Source: Parafrigoribacterium mesophilum | Lineage (GTDB): Bacteria; Actinomycetota; Actinomycetes; Actinomycetales; Microbacteriaceae | Assembly: GCF_039652555.1 (NCBI RefSeq) | Contig: NZ_JBDJAF010000001.1 | Span: 186,001-250,000 of the forward strand | Direction: 5' to 3' | Length of the DNA stretch: 64,000 nucleotides | Shown: positions 60,078-64,000 of the stretch, piece by piece | Layout: every line of letters begins with the position of its first letter | How positions within the stretch are numbered: position 1 is the first letter of the stretch | The notes under the pieces: generated by a model | The model's input: the letters and a program-made list of their open reading frames with translations, nothing else | Told to the model about the DNA's origin: nothing | The model's database searches: none | Translations under genes and position numbers: made by a program

Positions 60078-60905
60078 TTAGCGCAGGAGCTGCAGGACGC
60101 CCTGGTTGGACTGGTTCGCCTGCGCGAGCATGGCGGTACCGGCCTGGGACAGGATGTTCGCCCGCGTGTAGTTCACCATCTCCGACGCCATGTCGGTGTC
60201 CCGGATCCGCGAGTTGGCTGCGGACAGGTTCTCCTTCGACACGGTCAGGCTGTTGATGGTGTGCTCAAAGCGGTTCTGCACGGCACCAAGCTCCGAACGA
60301 GAGGTCGAAATGCTCGTGATTGCCGTGTCGACGTTAGCAATCCAGGCGTTCCAACCGGCTGCGTCGTCTGTTGCCTTGGTCCCGAGGGTGGTCACCATGC
60401 CAGCAACGTCAAGAGTCGACAAGTCGACGGCGATCTGGTCGTTGGTGCCCGTTCCCGCCCCGACTTGGAAGGTCAGGTTGGCACTGCCGTCGAGCAGGTT
60501 GATCCCATTGAAGTTCGTCGATGCTGAAATCCGAGTGAGTTCATCGGTCAGTGCCGTAACTTCAGTCTGAATCGCCGCGCGCGAGTCGGTGTTGTTCGAG
60601 TCGTTAGCCGCCTGGACGGCCAGGTCACGAACACGCTGCAGAATCGAGTGCACCTCGGTGAGTGAACCTTCAGCGGTCTGGACGACGCTGATGCCGTCTT
60701 GAGCGTTGCGAGCGGCGACGGTGACGCCACCGATCTGCGACTTCAGCCCCTCCGAGATCGCGAGTCCAGCCGCGTCATCCGCTGCGCGGTTGATGCGGAG
60801 GCCGCTGGACAACTTCTCCAGCGACTTGGACAGGTCGTTCTGCGTGTTGGACAGGTTGCGGTACGAGTTGAGCGCCGCGATGTTGGTGTTGATTTGCATA
60901 CCCAT
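60078..60905 (-). CDS. fliC: Flagellin
   Basis: A 275-residue filament subunit, short because the outer D2/D3 domains are missing. N-terminal I-N-T-N-I-A-A-L-N-S-Y-R and S-S-G-L-R-I-N-R-A-A-D-D-A-A-G-L-A-I-S, and C-terminal S-R-I-R-D-T-D-M-A-S-E-M...L-A-Q-A-N-Q-S-N-Q-G-V-L-Q-L-L-R are complete. ATG 60905 has GGAGGA 7 nt upstream; that Shine-Dalgarno lies in a CACGGAGGA motif that CsrA could cover. The FliA-type promoter is at 60966-60992. Confidence 0.97.
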   Translation of the reverse strand: MGMQINTNIAALNSYRNLSNTQNDLSKSLEKLSSGLRINRAADDAAGLAISEGLKSQIGGVTVAARNAQDGISVVQTAEGSLTEVHSILQRVRDLAVQAANDSNNTDSRAAIQTEVTALTDELTRISASTNFNGINLLDGSANLTFQVGAGTGTNDQIAVDLSTLDVAGMVTTLGTKATDDAAGWNAWIANVDTAITSISTSRSELGAVQNRFEHTINSLTVSKENLSAANSRIRDTDMASEMVNYTRANILSQAGTAMLAQANQSNQGVLQLLR

Positions 60906-60912
60906 GATGAAT

Positions 60913-60956
60913 TCCTCCGTGATTGGGTCGTGAACTCCGGCCCATCCGTGGTCCGG
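60913..60956 (-). promoter_or_regulatory. Predicted CsrA-binding leader of fliC
   Basis: Two CACGGA motifs on the minus strand. CACGGATGG (60950-60942) lies in a hairpin whose stem uses CCGG...CCGG and CCA/TGG (60956-60937) and whose loop shows CGGA. CACGGAGGA (60921-60913) covers the Shine-Dalgarno. The two are 29 nt apart, a layout like Bacillus hag. Confidence 0.6.
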
Positions 60957-60965
60957 CACCTATAG

Positions 60966-60992
60966 CTATCGGCTCCCGCGGTTGATGCGTTA
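60966..60992 (-). promoter_or_regulatory. Candidate FliA (sigma-28) promoter for fliC
   Basis: Minus strand TAAC (60992-60989), 15-nt spacer, GCCGATAG (60973-60966). Predicted start near 60959 gives a leader of about 54 nt. Confidence 0.8.
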
Positions 60993-61029
60993 GGAGTTTC
61001 TCGGCTGTTTTCTGGCGAAGGCTGATCGA

Positions 61030-61851
61030 CTACGCGCGCGCCAGGAACATGGCCGGCTCCGCGCGCTGCGCTGACCGTGTGAACCCGCCCAGGGTGTGCT
61101 CGGCTAGGGCGGAGAGGTAGGCAACTCGACGTGCCGGCGCGACCCGCGACTCCGGCACGTAGTCAGTCTCGGCATCCTGGCCATAGTGGGTTCCCAGGCC
61201 ATCGCGCATCAGACGGATTGCCTCGGCACGTTGCTGCGACACCGCGGAATGTGTGGCCCCGAGCTCGACCGCGAGCTCCTTCACCGTGCGGTCTTCGAAG
61301 TAGATCTGCTCCACGATGTAGCGCATCTTCTCCGGCAGTGCCTTCACGGCCTCGCGCAGGTAGGTCAGCCGCTCCGACACCAGCACGGTCTCCTCGGGGG
61401 TGGCGGTGTCGGCGACCAGGTATTCGGCAGTCGTGTCGTCCAGTGTTGACATGGTGCGTGCGGCATCCGCCAAGGCTCCCTCGGCCACGGAGCGTTCCAC
61501 TCCCAACGCCGCGGCGATTTCGTCGGTGTTGGGCGTGCGCCCGAGCGCATGAGTCAAGGTTTCGCGTACGGACAGAGCCTGTTTGATACGGCGACGCGCC
61601 GCACGAGGAGCCCAGTCGTTGGAACGCATCCAATCCGCAAAGGCACCGACGATCCGCCGGCGGGCAAACGCACCAAACGGCACACCGAGAGCAGGATTGA
61701 ACGAATCGGCCGAGGTGATCAACGCCAGTGCACCGGTGGATGCGAGGTCGTCGCGCGAGAGGTGCGTCGCTTTGGCACACACGTCCGAAACAAGGTAGCC
61801 GACCAGCGGCAAGTTCTCGACGACCAACTGGTTGCGTTCTGACCGATTCAA
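61030..61851 (-). CDS. fliA: Flagellar sigma factor FliA-like (sigma-28)
   Basis: A 273-residue sigma-70 family protein lacking region 1. Region 2 contains L-V-V-E-N-L-P-L-V-G-Y-L-V, L-S-R-D-D-L-A-S-T-G-A-L-A-L and F-G-A-F-A-R-R-R-I-V-G-A-F-A-D-W-M-R. Region 4 has V-K-E-L-A-V-E-L-G-A-T-H-S-A-V-S-Q-Q-R-A-E-A-I. A C-terminal tail of about 45 residues is added. TTG at 61851 is chosen for the AGGGG 8 nt upstream; the frame extends to another TTG at 61896. No FliA-type promoter precedes it, so another regulator should start the cascade. No flgM was found in the window. Confidence 0.88.
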   Translation of the reverse strand: MNRSERNQLVVENLPLVGYLVSDVCAKATHLSRDDLASTGALALITSADSFNPALGVPFGAFARRRIVGAFADWMRSNDWAPRAARRRIKQALSVRETLTHALGRTPNTDEIAAALGVERSVAEGALADAARTMSTLDDTTAEYLVADTATPEETVLVSERLTYLREAVKALPEKMRYIVEQIYFEDRTVKELAVELGATHSAVSQQRAEAIRLMRDGLGTHYGQDAETDYVPESRVAPARRVAYLSALAEHTLGGFTRSAQRAEPAMFLARA

Positions 61852-62241
61852 TTCCTGGACCCCTGAACATTGGTAACGGTTCCTATGGCTAAGCAAGCGT
61901 TACGACGTTGAGTTTCGGGTCCTCAAAGAGCAACGGATTCCGATGAATCTCGGTCAAGAAATCCTGACTAAATCCCACCGAACTGCTCTCGTTCCTGATC
62001 CTAGGATTGGGCACTTAACCGAAGCCACCTCAAAAAGCCCCCAGTCTGGGGTAGGCCGCCCGCCCAATTAGGGGGGTACGGGTGCCGAGAAACGACGCAA
62101 ATCCCGGCTCTTCAGTGCACCATTAGCTAACATGGGCGCCAGGCCAGCCGATAGTTCCTACGAACGAGGTGAAGTCCATGCATCTGCATGACGGACTAGG
62201 AAGATCTCCCGCACCGCTGTCATCAGAGAGTTGGAGCATCG
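61852..62241. other. 390-nt divergent regulatory region between fliA and flgN
   Basis: No convincing gene. It contains a 10-bp palindrome ATCCTAGGAT (about 62000), a hairpin-capable CCCCAGTCTGGGG (62039-62051) followed by a G-run, and the FliA-type promoter for flgN at 62128-62154. The sites for the class-one control of fliA are expected here, but none is identified with confidence. Confidence 0.6.
62128..62154 (+). promoter_or_regulatory. Candidate FliA (sigma-28) promoter for flgN-flgK
   Basis: TAAC (62128-62131), 15-nt spacer, GCCGATAG (62147-62154). The same elements and spacing as the fliC promoter. Confidence 0.78.
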
Positions 62242-62730
62242 ATGAGCGCGCATGAGCTTTCGGCACTGCTGTGGCGAGAGAGAGAGTTGCTCGAGCTGCT
62301 CGTCTTCAAGCTCGAAGAGGAGCAACTGCTCCTGATGACCGCCGGGAAGGCACGCTGGCTCCAGTTCGCCACCCGCGAAGTCGAACAGGTGATGGAGCGC
62401 GTGCGTGAGGCCGGACTGGCCCGGACCGTCGAAGTGTCGAAACTCGCCGCCGAGTGGGGGTCCGACGAAAACGCCACGCTTCGAGAGCTGGCCGACCACG
62501 CCCCGGCCGACACGTGGGCCGAAATCTTCCGCGCACACCTCCAAGGGATGACCGCCCTCACCAAAGAGATCCAGGAACTGCGGGACGTCAACGAGCAGTT
62601 CCTGCGCACCGCGATGCGCTCCACGCAGGAGACCATGGCCGACATGGACAAGGAGTCGACCACCTACGACTCCCGCGGCGCATCGGATGCCCCGGTCGCC
62701 GCCGCCCAACTCTTCGACCGGACGCTGTGA
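62242..62730 (+). CDS. flgN: Flagellar chaperone FlgN
   Basis: A 162-residue helical protein. The start L-S-A-L-L-W-R-E-R-E-L-L-E-L-L-V-F-K-L-E-E-E-Q-type segment is characteristic of actinobacterial FlgN, with two further long helices and a disordered acidic tail. FlgN escorts FlgK and FlgL to the export gate. GGAG lies 6 nt before the ATG. flgK starts 7 nt after its stop, which supports the assignment. Confidence 0.88.
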   Translation: MSAHELSALLWRERELLELLVFKLEEEQLLLMTAGKARWLQFATREVEQVMERVREAGLARTVEVSKLAAEWGSDENATLRELADHAPADTWAEIFRAHLQGMTALTKEIQELRDVNEQFLRTAMRSTQETMADMDKESTTYDSRGASDAPVAAAQLFDRTL

Positions 62731-62737
62731 GGCCGCG

Positions 62738-64000
62738 ATGAGTACCTTCAGCGGTTTGAATACGGCATACACCGGCTTGACGGCAGCCCGTCAAGGCCTC
62801 AACGTCGTTGGCCAGAACATCGCCAACGTCAACACCGACGGCTACACTCGCCAGCGCGCCACGATCACGGCGACGGGTGCTCTGGCCAACACCGGCTACC
62901 TCACTACCGCGGTACGCGTGGGCCAGGGCGTTTCCGTGGATGCCATCGCCCGGCTCGGTGATATCCACCTCGACACCCGAGTACGCGCGACCACAGCTAT
63001 CTCCGCCTACACCGATGTGCGCGCGGATGCGATGAGCGCTATTGAAGGCACGCTGCAGGAGCCCGGCGAGAACGGCTTGGCAGCCCAATTGCAGGCCTTC
63101 TGGGCCGACTGGCAAGACCTCTCGAATCGCGCCGGTGAAGCACCACCGGCCCAAGTGTTACTCCAGCAAGCCAATGTGGTCGCCGCCCAAATCGCATACG
63201 GCTACAACGACATCAAGACCCAGTGGTCACAGCTGCGCACGGATGTCGGCAGCATGGTCGCGCAAGTCAATGACGCCGCCGTGCAGGTGGCCGACCTCAA
63301 CGCGCGCATCCGCTCGACCGTCGCAGCCGGCGGCTCCCCCAACGAACTCATCGACCAACGCAGCACCTTGATGACCACGATCGCCGGCCTGGCCGGCGGA
63401 AGTATTCATGAGAACTCCGACGGCACCATCGATGTGCTCATCGGCGGAAACGCCATCGTCTCCGGCGACACGGCGCGTTCACTCGTCGCACTCGGCCCCA
63501 CCGACCTTGAGGGCGCGACCGCCACCGACCAGGTACGAGTGGCCTGGACCCACAACCCGGCCCAGACGGCAAGCCTCGATGGCGGACGCCTGGCAGGCGC
63601 GATCTCGGTGCTTGCAGCGGCGGATGCAAGCGGTCCGGGCGGCGAACTGGTGCAGGCAGCAGCGTCGTACAACGAGTTCGCTGACGCGCTGGCACAAAGC
63701 GTCAACACCGCGCATGGCCTGGGTGTCACGCCGAGCGGCGCGGCCGGGGGTGCGTTCTTCGACTTCGCGCCAGGTCTGGCGCACGCCGCCGGCCTCACGG
63801 TCGTTCCGACTAGTGCGGCCGACATCGCAACCGGGGCACCCGGAGCCGGACCCCTCGATGGCTCCAATGCCGATGCCATCTCCCAGATCGGCCAGGCCGT
63901 CAACTCGCCCGACAGCATTTGGGCAAGTTTCGTTTCGAGAATCGGCGCCGCAACGAGAACCGAACTGCAGCGCGCCAGCCTCGCCGACCTCACCGCAACT
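62738..64000 (+). CDS. flgK: Flagellar hook-associated protein FlgK (3' truncated)
   Basis: The frame is open to the window end (about 421 residues seen). N-terminal F-S-G-L-N-T-A-Y-T-G-L-T-A-A-R and V-V-G-Q-N-I-A-N-V-N-T-D-G-Y-T-R-Q-R are diagnostic of FlgK. D-L-N-A-R-I and N-E-L-I-D-Q-R-S-T-L lie in the D1/D2 region, and the sequence continues with a Gly/Ala-rich outer domain. The C-terminal hook-junction helices lie beyond the window. flgL and probably fliW and further genes would be expected next. Confidence 0.96.
   Translation, partial: MSTFSGLNTAYTGLTAARQGLNVVGQNIANVNTDGYTRQRATITATGALANTGYLTTAVRVGQGVSVDAIARLGDIHLDTRVRATTAISAYTDVRADAMSAIEGTLQEPGENGLAAQLQAFWADWQDLSNRAGEAPPAQVLLQQANVVAAQIAYGYNDIKTQWSQLRTDVGSMVAQVNDAAVQVADLNARIRSTVAAGGSPNELIDQRSTLMTTIAGLAGGSIHENSDGTIDVLIGGNAIVSGDTARSLVALGPTDLEGATATDQVRVAWTHNPAQTASLDGGRLAGAISVLAAADASGPGGELVQAAASYNEFADALAQSVNTAHGLGVTPSGAAGGAFFDFAPGLAHAAGLTVVPTSAADIATGAPGAGPLDGSNADAISQIGQAVNSPDSIWASFVSRIGAATRTELQRASLADLTAT

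Overview
The window is high-GC actinobacterial DNA. Gene content and order point to a flagellated member of the Microbacteriaceae (Leifsonia/Cryobacterium-like): SepH, a separate parC/parE topoisomerase pair, a principal sigma factor with a long Lys/Ala-rich N-terminus, DUF7455, DUF4191 and PAC2 proteins, the glnA-glnE-glnA2 cluster, polyphosphate glucokinase and a class A RNase P RNA. The genus is an inference from gene content, because no rRNA is present.

Bases 1-37,980 are mostly chromosomal housekeeping genes. They comprise the sepH end, a phosphodiesterase, topoisomerase IV, a giant alanine-racemase-family gene with an ATP-grasp and a CofE-like ligase, rpoD, an MFS transporter, PAC2, lpdA-sucB, a transmembrane pseudokinase, nitrogen assimilation (glnA, glnE, glnA2, gdhA), panB, ppgK, an encapsulin-ferritin operon, glycan enzymes, rnpB, and the nif3 / coiled-coil / RNase H operon. 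The most unusual gene is the racemase (6944-9148). Two Alr domains are fused in one chain; domain 1 has lost the PLP lysine and domain 2 has lost the catalytic tyrosine region. The active site of a normal Alr dimer is shared between subunits, so the fusion looks like a single-chain pseudodimer with one composite active site. Its immediate neighbours are two amide-ligase-type genes.

Bases 38,163-64,000 are a flagellar island. A long minus-strand run reads fliA, fliC, fliD, fliS, a FliT-like gene, flgB, flgC, fliE, fliF, fliG, fliH, fliI, fliJ, fliK, flgD, flgE, flbD, motA, motB, fliM, fliN, fliO, fliP, fliQ, fliR, flhB, flhA, an FlhF-like gene and csrA. Divergent flgN-flgK run off the right edge. 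Most junctions overlap by 1-4 nt, which suggests translational coupling. Four sites of the form TWAC-N15-GYCGATAG lie upstream of fliC, flgB, flgN and fliM, so they are probably FliA (sigma-28) promoters. The fliC leader carries two CACGGA motifs, one over the Shine-Dalgarno sequence and one in a hairpin loop, and csrA ends the cluster. This suggests CsrA control of flagellin as in Bacillus. fliL is absent from its usual place, FliM lacks the CheY-binding N-terminus, and the FlhF-like protein lacks a P-loop. No chemotaxis genes, flgL, fliW or flhG are inside the window.

Intergenic regions carry 16-bp-period tandem arrays beside alr (both sides) and after gdhA, dispersed palindromic repeats, and several long inverted repeats that look like terminators. 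No tRNA, CRISPR array, insertion sequence or prophage was recognised.
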